Source of the DNA: Duganella alba
Lineage (GTDB): Bacteria > Pseudomonadota > Gammaproteobacteria > Burkholderiales > Burkholderiaceae_D
Assembly: GCF_009674495.1 (NCBI RefSeq)
Contig: NZ_WKJN01000008.1
Coordinates: 161,356 to 225,355 of the forward strand
DNA length: 64,000 nt
Direction: 5' to 3'
Part shown: in pieces, positions 37,527-47,172 of the stretch
How the letters are laid out: each line of letters starts with the position of its first letter
Numbering within the stretch: position 1 is the first letter of the stretch
Notes under the pieces: generated by a model
What the model saw: the letters and a program-made list of their open reading frames with translations, nothing else
Database searches by the model: none
What the model was told of the DNA's origin: nothing
Position numbers and translations under genes: made by a program

Positions 37527-39059
37527 ATGAGCATGCAGCAAAGTATCCAGTCCAGTGTCGACGCCATCGAAGCCGAGCGCTTCCGCCAGTTCATCATGGG
37601 CGTGACCGACTACGCGATCTACATGCTGTCGCCCGAGGGTGTGGTGGTGACGTGGAATGCCGGCGCCCAGCGTTTCAAGGGCTATCACCCGGACGAGATC
37701 ATCGGCCGCCACTTTTCCATGTTCTATACCGACGAGGACCGCGCCGCCGGCCGCCCGGTGCATGCCTTGCAGGTGGCGCGCACTGCCGGCAAGTTCGAGG
37801 ATGAAGGCTGGCGCGTGCGCAAGGACGGCAGCCGCTTCTGGGCCAGCGTGGTGATCGATCCCATCGTCGATCCGCAGGGCGAACTGCTGGGATTTGCCAA
37901 GATCACGCGCGACATCACCGAACGCCGCGTCGCCGCCGAACAGCTCGAGCGCGCGCGCGAGGCGCTGTTCCAGTCGCAGAAACTGGAGGCCATCGGCAAA
38001 CTCACCGGCGGCATCGCGCACGATTTCAACAACCTGCTGAATGTGATCATGAACGGGCTGGAACTGCTGCGCCTGTCGCGCGATCCGGCGGTGCACGCCA
38101 AGTCGGTCGACACCATGTCGCGCGCGGCCCAGCGCGGCGCTTCGCTGACACAGCAGTTGCTGGCCTTCGCGCGCCAGCAGCCCTTGCGGCAGGAGGCGCA
38201 TGATGCGGGCCGCGTGATCCGCTCGTTCGAAGCCGTGCTGCGGCGGGCGCTGCCGGACGATATGCGGCTGCACCTGCAACTGGATTCAGACCTGCCGCAA
38301 GCGATGCTCGATCCGACCCAATTCGAGTCGGCGCTGCTCAATCTGGTCGTCAACGCGCGCGATGCGATGGAGGGCGTGGGCGAGGTCCAATTGGAATTGG
38401 CGGCGGTGACGCTGGCCGCCGCGGAAGTGGCGCAACTACCGGCCGGCCGCTATGTGCGGGTGGTTGTGCGCGACCAGGGCACGGGCATGACGCCGGAAGT
38501 GATGGCGCGCGCCGTCGAGCCGTTCTTCACCACCAAGGAAGTAGGCAAGGGCACCGGCCTGGGCCTGAGCCAGGTCTACGGCCTGATGCAGCAGTGCCAC
38601 GGCATGCTGACGCTCGATTCGCATCCCGGCGAAGGCACGGCGGTGTCGATGTACTTCCCGGCGGTGGAGGGCGGAGATTTGGACGATGAGAACGCCGCCG
38701 CCGGCACCGAGCAGGTACTGCTGGTGGACGACCAGCCCGAGGTGCTCGAAACCGCCATCAGCCTGTTCAGCCACCTCGGCTACGAGGTGCTGGCGGCCGA
38801 TAACGGCGAGCAGGCGCTGGAGACGCTGCGCTCGAATCCCGGCATCGCCATTTTGTTCAGCGATGTGGTCATGCCGGGCATGAGCGGCGTCGAGCTGGGC
38901 AAGGCCGCGCGACAGGAATTCCCCGACCTGAAAATCGTGCTGGCGTCGGGCTACGTCAAGACTGCGCTGCGCGACGAGATGCCGGACATCGGCAACTTCG
39001 AAATGATCGCCAAGCCTTACCGCCTGAGCGATCTGATCCGCACTTTGAAGGTGCTGTAG
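37527..39059 (+). CDS. PAS-domain hybrid sensor kinase with C-terminal receiver
   Basis: 510 residues, no membrane segment. PAS domain about 20-132 (FIMGVTDYAIYMLSPEG, then WRVRKDGSRFWASV), a HisKA helix with H165 in GGIAHDFNNLL, HATPase_c with N-box NLVVNARDAM and G-box GTGLGLSQVYGLM, and a receiver domain from about 400 (VLLVDDQPEV; acceptor Asp in LFSDVVMPG). The PAS motif resembles LOV/heme PAS domains only in general layout; the LOV Cys is not seen. No partner regulator lies next to it, so the signal path is unknown. AAAGGATG precedes the ATG. Confidence 0.9.
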   Translation: MSMQQSIQSSVDAIEAERFRQFIMGVTDYAIYMLSPEGVVVTWNAGAQRFKGYHPDEIIGRHFSMFYTDEDRAAGRPVHALQVARTAGKFEDEGWRVRKDGSRFWASVVIDPIVDPQGELLGFAKITRDITERRVAAEQLERAREALFQSQKLEAIGKLTGGIAHDFNNLLNVIMNGLELLRLSRDPAVHAKSVDTMSRAAQRGASLTQQLLAFARQQPLRQEAHDAGRVIRSFEAVLRRALPDDMRLHLQLDSDLPQAMLDPTQFESALLNLVVNARDAMEGVGEVQLELAAVTLAAAEVAQLPAGRYVRVVVRDQGTGMTPEVMARAVEPFFTTKEVGKGTGLGLSQVYGLMQQCHGMLTLDSHPGEGTAVSMYFPAVEGGDLDDENAAAGTEQVLLVDDQPEVLETAISLFSHLGYEVLAADNGEQALETLRSNPGIAILFSDVVMPGMSGVELGKAARQEFPDLKIVLASGYVKTALRDEMPDIGNFEMIAKPYRLSDLIRTLKVL

Positions 39060-39137
39060 CGCTCTTGCTTATCCGTATTGGACGCGGCACGCGCCGCCGT
39101 CGTTGCTACGATGGCTCTTCGTTATCGAGGAGCGTTC

Positions 39138-40133
39138 ATGCAAGCGCACATCCTGGTGGTTGGCGGCGCCGGCTACGTCGGTTCCCATATGGTCAAGCGG
39201 CTGCGGCATGCCCGCTATCAGCCGGTGGTGCTGGATAATCTGTCGCAGGGCCGGCGCGCGGCGGTTGCCGGCGTGCCGCTGGTGGTGGCGGACCTGCATG
39301 ACGAAACGGCGCTGGACGTGCTGTTCCAGGCGTTCCCGATCCAGGCCGTGATGCACTTCGCCAGCTTTATCCAGGTGGGCGAATCGGTGCGCGACCCGTC
39401 GCGCTACTACGAAAACAACGTCGGCAATACGCTGGGCCTGCTCAAGCAGATGGCCCGGCACAAGGTGCGGCACTTTATCTTTTCCTCCACGGCCGCCATC
39501 TTCGGCAATCCGGAATACGTGCCGATCGATGAGCAGCATCCGCGCGCGCCGATCAACCCCTACGGCAAGTCCAAGCTGATGGTGGAGGAAATGCTGGACG
39601 ATTTCGCGCAGGCCTACCGGCTGCACAGCTGCTGCCTGCGTTATTTCAACGCGGCCGGCGCCGATCCCGAGGCCGAACTGGGTGAGTGTCACGAGCCGGA
39701 AACGCATCTGATCCCGCTGGTATTGCAGGCGGCTGGCGGCCGGCGGCCATCGGTCACCATCTACGGCGACGACTATGCGACGCCGGACGGCACCTGCATC
39801 CGCGACTACATCCACGTGCAGGACCTGTGCGATGCCCACCTGCTGGCGCTGCGCAAGCTGGAGGCGGAGGGCGGCAGCCTGCGCTACAACCTCGGCAACG
39901 GCAATGGCTATTCGATCCGCGAAGTGATCGCCGCCGCCGAGCGCGTCACCGGACGGCAGATCGCGCAGCTCAAGGGACCGCGCCGCGACGGCGATCCGCC
40001 ACGGCTGGTGGCCGATGCGGCGCGGGCGCGCAACGAGCTGGGCTGGCGTCCGCGCTTTGCCGATCTGGACACCATTATCCGTCACGCCTGGGCATGGGAG
40101 CAGCGGCGGCCGCATTGGGAGCTAGCATTTTGA
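39138..40133 (+). CDS. galE: UDP-glucose 4-epimerase
   Basis: 331 residues, extended SDR family. NAD binding GGAGYVGSHM starts at residue 9, VMHFASFIQVGESV and FSSTAAIFG follow, and the catalytic Tyr-Lys pair is in NPYGKSKLM. CLRYFNAAGAD and DGTCIRDYIHV are further GalE motifs. It interconverts UDP-glucose and UDP-galactose, feeding surface polysaccharides. The ATG at 39138 follows GAGGAGCG. It is on its own; the nearest sugar genes are the GH31 and the deacetylase operon. Confidence 0.92.
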   Translation: MQAHILVVGGAGYVGSHMVKRLRHARYQPVVLDNLSQGRRAAVAGVPLVVADLHDETALDVLFQAFPIQAVMHFASFIQVGESVRDPSRYYENNVGNTLGLLKQMARHKVRHFIFSSTAAIFGNPEYVPIDEQHPRAPINPYGKSKLMVEEMLDDFAQAYRLHSCCLRYFNAAGADPEAELGECHEPETHLIPLVLQAAGGRRPSVTIYGDDYATPDGTCIRDYIHVQDLCDAHLLALRKLEAEGGSLRYNLGNGNGYSIREVIAAAERVTGRQIAQLKGPRRDGDPPRLVADAARARNELGWRPRFADLDTIIRHAWAWEQRRPHWELAF

Positions 40134-40207
40134 ATGTCTATGTGCGGTAGCGCACCCAGGCGCTTGCCCTTGTGCGGCAATATTTGTTTTTACCTGGATT
40201 TTTGACC

Positions 40208-42268
40208 ATGCGGATACTGCAACAACGCCTGCTGCGAGGCGCCAATCTCTACAGCCGCTTTCCTTCTTTGCTGGCCGTGGTGGAATCGCCGCTGGACGAA
40301 GCCGGACCGCAGCTGGCCTATACATCACGCTTCCTGCAGCAAGCCTGCGGCGAGGCGGTGGAATTCGCACACGCCGAAGCGGTGGCCGGTGCGCCGACGC
40401 AATGGCGCGTCGTGGTGCAATATCAGCTGGAACACGTGGGCCAGGCGGCGCTGGTCGCCGCCGTGGAACTGATCTCCGCCACCGAGCGCGGTGAAGCGCC
40501 GGACGTGCCGGCGGCGGTGGCCTCGCTGCGCGCGCTGGCCGCGTCGATGCAGCTGTCCGACAGCGCGCGGACGATCGCGCGCGAAGCGGAGGCGATGGGC
40601 ATTCCTGTGCAGCGCATCAGCGAGCATGCGGGCCTGATCCGGCTTGGCTGGGGCGCGCGCCAGTGGCGCTACGTCGACAGCGCCGGCGACGACAACCGCC
40701 TGCTGACCAACACGCTGCTGCACGACCGCCAGCTGATGCGCTCCCTGCTGATCGAGGCGCAACTGCCGGTGCCGTTCGAACACTTTGAACATCCGCAGCG
40801 CCAGCCTGGCGAGCGTTTGCGCGTGCAGGTGATGGACGGCGAGGCGCAGAACGCGCCGCCGGAAGCACGCCATATCAGTGAACGCGCCGCCGGTACGCTG
40901 GGCCTGGCCCATGCGCAGGTGGACCTGCTGCCCGGCCGGCGTGGTCCCACGGTGGATGCGGTGCTGGGCACCGCGCCGCCGAGCCACGACCAGCGCGTAC
41001 TGCTGCGAGAACTGCGTGCGGCACCGGATCAGGCGCGCATTCCGGTCATCGGCATCACCGGCACCAACGGAAAAACCACCACCACGCTGATGATCGCCCA
41101 TGCGGTACAGCTGGCAGGCTACCGCACCGGCTGCGCCAGCACCCAGGGCCTGGCGCTCGACGGCGAGGTGTACGCGCAGGGCGATTGCACCGGCTACTGG
41201 TCGCATCGCAGCATCCTGGCCTCGCCGCAGACCGAATTCGCGGTGCTGGAAACCGCGCGCGGCGGCCTGCTCAAGCGCGGGCTGGCGTATGACCGTTGCA
41301 GCGTCGGCGTGATGCTGAATGTCTCGGACGATCACCTGGGACTGGATGGCGTGGAGACGGTGGAACAGCTGGCGCGCGTCAAGTCGTTGGTGGTGACTTC
41401 CGCCGCCGTCGCCGTGCTGAATGCCGACGACGGGCACTGCGTGGCCATGCGCGCGCGGCTGGCGCCCGCTGCCCGCGCCATCTACTTTTCCATGAGACCG
41501 GACAACGCCGTGCTGCTGGCGCACCTGGCGCAGGGCGGCGACGCGGTCTGGCTGGACAACGACGTGATCATGCTGAGCCAGCGCCAGGTGCGTCAGCGCG
41601 TGATGCCGGCTGCGCATATTCCGGCCACCTGCGGCGGCCTGGCGCGCTACAACATCGCCAACAGCCTGGCGGCTGCGGCGGCGTTGTCGGCATCCGGATT
41701 CACGGTGGCGCAGATCAGCGCCGGGCTGGCCAGTTTCGAGTCCAACGCGGCCAACAATCCGCTGCGTTCCAATGTGTTCGAGCTGGGACCGATCAGCATC
41801 GTGCTCGATTATGCGCACAATCCGGCGGCCTACTCGGCGCTGGCGACGCTGGCGCGCGGGCTGGCGCAAGGGCAGGGGCAGAGCAAGGCCACAGGTCAGA
41901 ATCCGGGCCGCGTGCTGGCCGTGGTCACATCGCCGGGCGACCGCCGCGACGCCGACCTGACGCGCACCGGCGCCACCTGTGCGATGCACTTCGATCAGCT
42001 GTTCGTGTATGAATCGGCCAGTCGTGGTCGCGTGGTGGGAGAAGCTGCTGAACTGATCAGCGCCGGCGCGCGTGCTGCCGGCGGTGCGGTCGTCTCGACG
42101 TATGTCGAGGCCGCGCCGGCGGTTCAGGCGGCGTATCGCGCCTGTCAGCCTGGCGACGTATTGGTATTCGCTTGCGGCACCGAGGTATCCACCCTGATTG
42201 AAGCGATACGCGAGATTGACGCGCCAGCCGCTGAACGGCTGGCGCAACAGGCGGCGCCTGCCGCCTGA
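40208..42268 (+). CDS. cphA': CphA' - cyanophycin synthetase-like protein lacking the ATP-grasp core
   Basis: 686 residues against 883 for the CphA encoded next to it. The N-terminal domain (MRILQQRLLRGANLYS) and the C-terminal Mur-ligase-like half are kept. The P-loop ITGTNGKTTTTLM has its GTNGK start at G285, compared with G491 in CphA, so about 206 residues are missing before it. The region 185-275 keeps no KPLDGNHGRG-type ATP-grasp lysine or metal site. CphA' proteins beside CphA are known in several betaproteobacteria, with unclear function. The Mur-type half of CphA adds arginine to the polymer, so this protein could at most keep that half-reaction. It converges with cphA, six bases between the stops. 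Confidence 0.88.
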   Translation: MRILQQRLLRGANLYSRFPSLLAVVESPLDEAGPQLAYTSRFLQQACGEAVEFAHAEAVAGAPTQWRVVVQYQLEHVGQAALVAAVELISATERGEAPDVPAAVASLRALAASMQLSDSARTIAREAEAMGIPVQRISEHAGLIRLGWGARQWRYVDSAGDDNRLLTNTLLHDRQLMRSLLIEAQLPVPFEHFEHPQRQPGERLRVQVMDGEAQNAPPEARHISERAAGTLGLAHAQVDLLPGRRGPTVDAVLGTAPPSHDQRVLLRELRAAPDQARIPVIGITGTNGKTTTTLMIAHAVQLAGYRTGCASTQGLALDGEVYAQGDCTGYWSHRSILASPQTEFAVLETARGGLLKRGLAYDRCSVGVMLNVSDDHLGLDGVETVEQLARVKSLVVTSAAVAVLNADDGHCVAMRARLAPAARAIYFSMRPDNAVLLAHLAQGGDAVWLDNDVIMLSQRQVRQRVMPAAHIPATCGGLARYNIANSLAAAAALSASGFTVAQISAGLASFESNAANNPLRSNVFELGPISIVLDYAHNPAAYSALATLARGLAQGQGQSKATGQNPGRVLAVVTSPGDRRDADLTRTGATCAMHFDQLFVYESASRGRVVGEAAELISAGARAAGGAVVSTYVEAAPAVQAAYRACQPGDVLVFACGTEVSTLIEAIREIDAPAAERLAQQAAPAA

Positions 42269-42274
42269 TGGTTG

Positions 42275-44926
42275 TTACACCAGCGTGGCGTCGATGCGCG
42301 CCGCGCTGACCGGGTCCACCGGACGCAGCGCATCCACCAGTTCCGACACCGACGATCCGCACGCATACACCAGCACATCGCCAGGTTGGCACTGTGCCAG
42401 GCCCAGACGCAGCGCCTGCGCCGGATCGGTTTCCATCAATACGCCGCCTTCGGTGCCGCGCGCCGACCGGGCCGCCGCCTGCATCATGGCGGCGCGTTCG
42501 CCGGGCGTGCGGCCCCGGTGCTCGCTTTCCCATTCGTAGACCACGGTGGTGTCGAAGCCGGCGCCGCAGATCTGGCCGATCTGCTGGAAGTCGCGCTCGC
42601 GGCGGTCGCCCGGCGATGTCACCACCGCCACGGTACGGCCGGTGGTCATGGCGCGTGCGGTGGCCGCCAGCGCTTCGAAGGCCGCCGGATTGTGGGCGAA
42701 ATCGACGATCACGCGCACGCCGTTGACGTCGTACAGATTGGCGCGCATCGGGTTGTGGCGTGCATCGGATACAAAGCTGCGCAGGCCGGCGGCGATCGCA
42801 CCGTTACCCAGGTCGCTGGCCATCAGCGCAGCCGCTGCCGCCAGACCGTTGGCGATATTGTGGCGCGCGCAGCCGCCCAGGGTGGACGGCATTTCGGCCG
42901 CGTCGAGCAGGTGATGCTGCTGGCCGGCGCCGTCGGACGCCATCAGCGCGCCGTCCTGCAACCAGGTGGCGCGGCCGCCGGCTTTCAGGTGTTGCAGCAG
43001 CGCCGGGTGGGTGGCGTCGCAGCTGAAGTAGATGCGTTCGACGTCTTCATCCAGCGTGTCGCCGACGGCGCGGCAACGCGCGTCTTCCGCATTCAGCACC
43101 ACGGCGCCGCTGGCCGCCTGCAGCACCACGGCCTTGACGGCCGCCAGGTCTTCCAGCGTCTCCACGCCATCCAGGCCGATATGGTCTTCGCTGACGTTCA
43201 GCAGTACCGACACGTCGCAGCGGTCGAACGCCAGGCCGCGTTTCAGAATGCCGCCGCGCGCCGTTTCCAGCACCGCGAATTCAACGTCCGGCGCCGACAG
43301 CACGCTGCGCGCCGACCAGTAGCCGCTGCAATCGCCGCGTTTGATTTCCTGGCCGTTGACGAACACGCCTTCGCTGGTGGTGCAGCCGGTGGTGATGCCG
43401 GCCTGGCGCAGCGCATGTTCGATCATCAGCGTGGTGGTGGTCTTGCCGTTGGTGCCGGTGACGGCGATGACGGGAATTCGGCCGTCCTGGTTGCCGAACA
43501 TCGATTCCACGATGGCGGCGCCGGCGTCGCGCGGCACGCCGGCGCTCGGGTATTCATGCATGCGGATGCCCGGCGCGGCGTTGATTTCGATGACGGCGCC
43601 ATTGCGGCCGTTCAGCGGTACGCTGATGTCTTCGCACACGAGGTCAATGCCCGCCACGTCCAGCCCGATCTTCTGGGCGGCGCGCACGCACATGGCCAGC
43701 GTTTCCGGCGGCAGGCGGTCGGTGACGTCTTCCGCCGTGCCGCCGCTGGACAGGTTGGCGTTGCCGCGCATAAGCACACGGCGGCCCTCGACGGGAACGC
43801 TGTCGAAGCTCAGATCCTGTGTCGCCAGCGTGGTTTCGGCGTGGCCGTCCAGCGGAATGCGGGTCAGGATGTTGGTGTGGCCTTCGCCGCGTGCAGGGTT
43901 GCGGTTTTCCTGTTCCACCAGTTCGCGCACGGTGGAGACGCCGTCGCCCGTCACGGCGGCGGGACGGCGCAGCGCTGCCGCCACCACGCGTTCGCCAGCC
44001 ACCAGGATGCGGTAGTCGTCGCCGGGAATATCGCGTTCAACGATGATGGTGCGGCCATGTTCGCGCGCGCGCTCGAACGCCAGCTTGACGTCGTCCGGCG
44101 TACCGCAGCGGGTGGAAACGCCGCGTCCATGGTTGCCGTCCAGCGGCTTGATGGTGACCAGGCCTTCCAGCTCGCGCGCGGCGCGCAGCGCCTGTTCCAC
44201 CGTGCGCACGCTGACGCCTTCCGGTACCGGCACGCCGGCTTCCTGCAACAGCGCCTTGGTCAGCTGCTTGTCCGAGGCGATGCCGACCGCAATGTAGCCA
44301 GTGTCGCCGGTGATGGTGGCTTGCAGCCGTTTTTGCTGCGCGCCCCAGCCCAGCAGGAACATATTGGCGTCTTCGGTCAGGCGCTGGTAGGGAATGCCCT
44401 GGCGGATGGCGGCGCGCAGGATGGCGCCGGTGCTGGTGCCGATGGCGTGGTGTTCGGCGGTGTCGCGCAACGCGGCGACGCCGTTTTCAAGCTGCTGCGC
44501 CAGGTCCGGTGCGTTGGACGCGAGGCCGCGCACCAGCGACATCGCCAGGTCGCAGGCGTCGATGGCGACGTGTTCCAGTTCGAACGAGCTGACTACGCGG
44601 TAGTGGCCCGGCATGCCGCGCACTTCATGCGTGCGGCCCAGGTAGGTCGGCGTGCCGGCCAGGCATTGCAGTGCGATGGTCACATGTTCGACCACGTGCG
44701 CCAGGTTGGCGCCTTGATTGAGCGCCTGCACGAAGCCGCCGTACTGGCCCACCGAGCAGCGATGGTCGTACAGCGACGGCAGCAACGCCAGCAGGCGCTC
44801 GTTAAAGCCTGGCAGGGCGGCGGTGTCATGGTCGCGCAGCTCCTGCAGGTCGATCACGGTGAGCAGGCAAGGCTGGTTGGAATACAGATTCGGTCCGCGC
44901 AGTACGTGTTGTTTAACGATGTTCAT
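42275..44926 (-). CDS. cphA: Cyanophycin synthetase
   Basis: 883 residues. The N-terminal domain is followed by an ATP-grasp domain (KPLDGNHGRGV at about 237, then IDLVCEDIS and INAAPGIRMHEYPS) that adds aspartate to the backbone. A Mur-ligase-like domain with P-loop GTNGKTTTT at residue 491 adds arginine to the side chains. The product is the nitrogen-storage polymer multi-L-arginyl-poly-L-aspartate, stored as cytoplasmic granules. The ATG lies inside the last codons of cyanophycinase (14-base overlap), so synthesis and breakdown enzymes are translationally linked. Confidence 0.95.
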   Translation of the reverse strand: MNIVKQHVLRGPNLYSNQPCLLTVIDLQELRDHDTAALPGFNERLLALLPSLYDHRCSVGQYGGFVQALNQGANLAHVVEHVTIALQCLAGTPTYLGRTHEVRGMPGHYRVVSSFELEHVAIDACDLAMSLVRGLASNAPDLAQQLENGVAALRDTAEHHAIGTSTGAILRAAIRQGIPYQRLTEDANMFLLGWGAQQKRLQATITGDTGYIAVGIASDKQLTKALLQEAGVPVPEGVSVRTVEQALRAARELEGLVTIKPLDGNHGRGVSTRCGTPDDVKLAFERAREHGRTIIVERDIPGDDYRILVAGERVVAAALRRPAAVTGDGVSTVRELVEQENRNPARGEGHTNILTRIPLDGHAETTLATQDLSFDSVPVEGRRVLMRGNANLSSGGTAEDVTDRLPPETLAMCVRAAQKIGLDVAGIDLVCEDISVPLNGRNGAVIEINAAPGIRMHEYPSAGVPRDAGAAIVESMFGNQDGRIPVIAVTGTNGKTTTTLMIEHALRQAGITTGCTTSEGVFVNGQEIKRGDCSGYWSARSVLSAPDVEFAVLETARGGILKRGLAFDRCDVSVLLNVSEDHIGLDGVETLEDLAAVKAVVLQAASGAVVLNAEDARCRAVGDTLDEDVERIYFSCDATHPALLQHLKAGGRATWLQDGALMASDGAGQQHHLLDAAEMPSTLGGCARHNIANGLAAAAALMASDLGNGAIAAGLRSFVSDARHNPMRANLYDVNGVRVIVDFAHNPAAFEALAATARAMTTGRTVAVVTSPGDRRERDFQQIGQICGAGFDTTVVYEWESEHRGRTPGERAAMMQAAARSARGTEGGVLMETDPAQALRLGLAQCQPGDVLVYACGSSVSELVDALRPVDPVSAARIDATLV

Positions 44927-45758
44927 GCTCTAAAGTCCTGTCAGTGAGATAGTGAATAAAGTCAGCCAGCGGGCCGGCATCGTCGGCGCTGGAAAATCGG
45001 GAGCCGGATGGCAGCAGGTGCAGCCGCACGTCCAGCATTTGCGGCACCGCGCCGGCCGCAACGTCGGCGATATTGGTTTCGGACTGGCGGCAATCGACGA
45101 CGGTCACGCTGCCGTGCCCCGCCACTTCGATGCCGCCGCCCTGCACGATCAGCGCCGTGTCTTCATCGATGCCGGCGCCCAGCAGGAACGGGCTTTGCGC
45201 GATGGCGCTCAACAAGCGGTTCAGGCGGTGGCGTTGCGAAAAGTGCTGGTCGATGATGACGCGGCTGACGAAGCCCAGTCCCGCGCCAAGGCGCACCGCG
45301 CCTTTTTCCGGCGCCAGGTCTGCCCGGCCTTCGGCCAGCATGTGGGTGCACATGCCGGATGCGCCGGCGCTGGTGCCGGCGATGCAGGCGCCGTTGTCGC
45401 TGTAGGCGCGGCGCATGGCGCGTTCCAGCTGGGTGCCGCCGAGGAAAGTGACCAGGCGTTTCTGGTCGCCGCCGGTCATGAAGACGCCGCGCGCCTGCGC
45501 CACCTTGTGCGCCAGCATGTCGTCATCGGCTTCGGCACGGCTGCTGATGGAGACATGGGTGACGTTCTCCACGCCGAGGGCGGCGAAGGCGGTTTCGTAC
45601 ATCGCCCACACATCCTCGGGAACCTTGCTGGCGGCGGTGATGACGATGATCGGTTGGGTCACGCCGCCGGCCAGTGCGATAAATTTTTGCAAAACTTCCT
45701 TGTCATCGGTACGGTCTTCACCGCCGCCGATGATCATCAAACTGCCGGTATGGGTCAT
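44913..45758 (-). CDS. cphB: Cyanophycinase
   Basis: 281 residues, a serine peptidase of family S51 that cuts cyanophycin to beta-Asp-Arg dipeptides inside the cell. The nucleophile is S130 in CIAGTSAGAS. Other family marks are IGGGEDRTDD near the start, FMTGGDQKRL and QRHRLNRLL. There is no signal peptide, so it is the intracellular form. It starts four bases after the upstream gene and overlaps cphA by 14 bases. No isoaspartyl dipeptidase is in the window. Confidence 0.95.
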   Translation of the reverse strand: MTHTGSLMIIGGGEDRTDDKEVLQKFIALAGGVTQPIIVITAASKVPEDVWAMYETAFAALGVENVTHVSISSRAEADDDMLAHKVAQARGVFMTGGDQKRLVTFLGGTQLERAMRRAYSDNGACIAGTSAGASGMCTHMLAEGRADLAPEKGAVRLGAGLGFVSRVIIDQHFSQRHRLNRLLSAIAQSPFLLGAGIDEDTALIVQGGGIEVAGHGSVTVVDCRQSETNIADVAAGAVPQMLDVRLHLLPSGSRFSSADDAGPLADFIHYLTDRTLEHEHR

Positions 45759-45762
45759 ATGG

Positions 45763-47166
45763 TCAATCGATCAGTTGGCGGTACATGCGGGTGGCCATCA
45801 GTCCCAGCGGGCGGTGATGCTGGTCAGGCGTCATCAGCCCTTGCAGCAGCTGCATGGCGGCCTGCTTGCTGCCCAGCGTGGCGATTTTCTCTTCCAGCTG
45901 GCGCATGGGGCCGTCGTTGTTGTCGTCACTGTGGTGGCGCACGATGCCGCGCGGCGGGCCACGGCGCGGCGTGTGGTGCATGCCCAGCGTGTCCAGCGAG
46001 CGTTGACGGGCGCGGAAGCTGGCCACGCGCGGCGGGGTGACGATCCAGTCGCTCAGCACCTGCTGCTCGTAGGCGCTGAAGACGCCGAACATCTCGGCGC
46101 GCTCGCTCTGGATCAGGCGCCAGAAACGGCTGTTTTCCGGGGGCTGGCCGCGCTGTATCCAGCCGGCGGTTTCCAGCTCCGCCAGCATCTGCGGGATCTG
46201 CTGCGGATCGCTGAGCCATTCGTTGATGCTGCGGCCTGCCAGGCGGCAGTAGTTGGAGTGCATATTGCAGCCGGCATGGCTCTTGTCGGCCATGATGTCC
46301 ACCAGTTCGGCGTGCAGGTCGAAGCCGTCGATGATCGAAGTGGTGCAGGCGCCCAGGTCGTTGAGGCGGTAGCCATCCTGCACGCGCTGCCACACGCTGG
46401 CGCTGTCGCCGAAGCGGTGCATCAGCTGCATCAGCGCCTGCACCGCCTTGTGGGCGTGGCCGGTGCTGCCGTTGTCGACGGTGATGTGCAGCGTGAAGTA
46501 GTAGGGATCGATGCCCAGCTCATTGAGCTCGTAGGCGGTGATCAGCAGGTGCAGCGGCAGTTGTTCGTAGCCGAGGTTGTAGCCGATGATCTCCGGCAGG
46601 AAGCGCTCGGCGTCATAGGCCAGGGCCAGCTGGATCGCGCCCTGTTCGAAGTAGGTGTCGGGAAGTTGCTGCCAGTCGTCGCAATCGTGCGCGGCCAGCA
46701 GTTTTTTGTAGAGCAGGACGTGGTTCTTTTCCGGCACGCCGTCGCCCAGTTCTTCCAGATAGGTCTGGATCAGCGGACGGAAGTCCGGATCGTCCCAGCG
46801 CGCCAGCATGCCGTACAGCCAGGCGCCGTCCACCAGCTTGGTGGGCGCGGCGTGCTTGAGGAAGTACAGGGCGTGCGCCTGGTTGCTGAAATAGCGGCGC
46901 GGCGCGCCATCGCGGCGGGCTTGCAGGTAGGCCTGGTATTCCATGCCGACCGTGAACGCGCGGCTGGCCACCCAGGGCGCCAGCTGTTCCGGATCGACCG
47001 GCAGGTCGTGATGCAGTTGGCGGGCTGCCTGCAGTCGCTGCACCAGGAAAACGCGGGCATTGGCCAGGGCGCCGGCGTCCGGCGGTCCTTCGTTGAGTGA
47101 CCGGTACACCGCTGCGGCGCTGGTGGCGTCGACAGGGGCGGAAACGGCGTGCGCAAGCTGTAGCAT
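45763..47166 (-). CDS. Iron-containing redox enzyme family protein (heme-oxygenase-like diiron type), first gene of cyanophycin operon
   Basis: 467 residues from the ATG at 47166; a TTG 36 bases upstream is possible but lies in an inverted repeat. The helical core looks like heme-oxygenase-like diiron proteins (Pfam Haem_oxygenas_2): EELGDGVPEKNH (E139, H149), FLPEIIGYNLGYEQ (E192, E201), and FTLHITVDNGSTGHAHKA (H227, D231, H237) supply a credible Glu/His/Asp metal set. Relatives include oxidases and oxygenases such as UndA and SznF, the latter acting on an arginine derivative. It is four bases ahead of cyanophycinase, so a reaction on arginine, aspartate or their dipeptide is tempting but unproven. 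The C-terminal 100 residues (basic, HHTPRRGPPRGI) are unlike the core. Confidence 0.75.
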   Translation of the reverse strand: MLQLAHAVSAPVDATSAAAVYRSLNEGPPDAGALANARVFLVQRLQAARQLHHDLPVDPEQLAPWVASRAFTVGMEYQAYLQARRDGAPRRYFSNQAHALYFLKHAAPTKLVDGAWLYGMLARWDDPDFRPLIQTYLEELGDGVPEKNHVLLYKKLLAAHDCDDWQQLPDTYFEQGAIQLALAYDAERFLPEIIGYNLGYEQLPLHLLITAYELNELGIDPYYFTLHITVDNGSTGHAHKAVQALMQLMHRFGDSASVWQRVQDGYRLNDLGACTTSIIDGFDLHAELVDIMADKSHAGCNMHSNYCRLAGRSINEWLSDPQQIPQMLAELETAGWIQRGQPPENSRFWRLIQSERAEMFGVFSAYEQQVLSDWIVTPPRVASFRARQRSLDTLGMHHTPRRGPPRGIVRHHSDDNNDGPMRQLEEKIATLGSKQAAMQLLQGLMTPDQHHRPLGLMATRMYRQLID

Positions 47167-47172
47167 GAGAGT

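Noticed and set aside
40141..40155. GTGCG-GTAG-CGCAC hairpin after galE as terminator
   Set aside because: The stem is only five pairs and the T-rich stretch lies about 28 bases further on, so termination is not supported.
42272..44947. 891-codon open frame on the plus strand
   Set aside because: Antisense shadow of cphA; no family features and biased composition.
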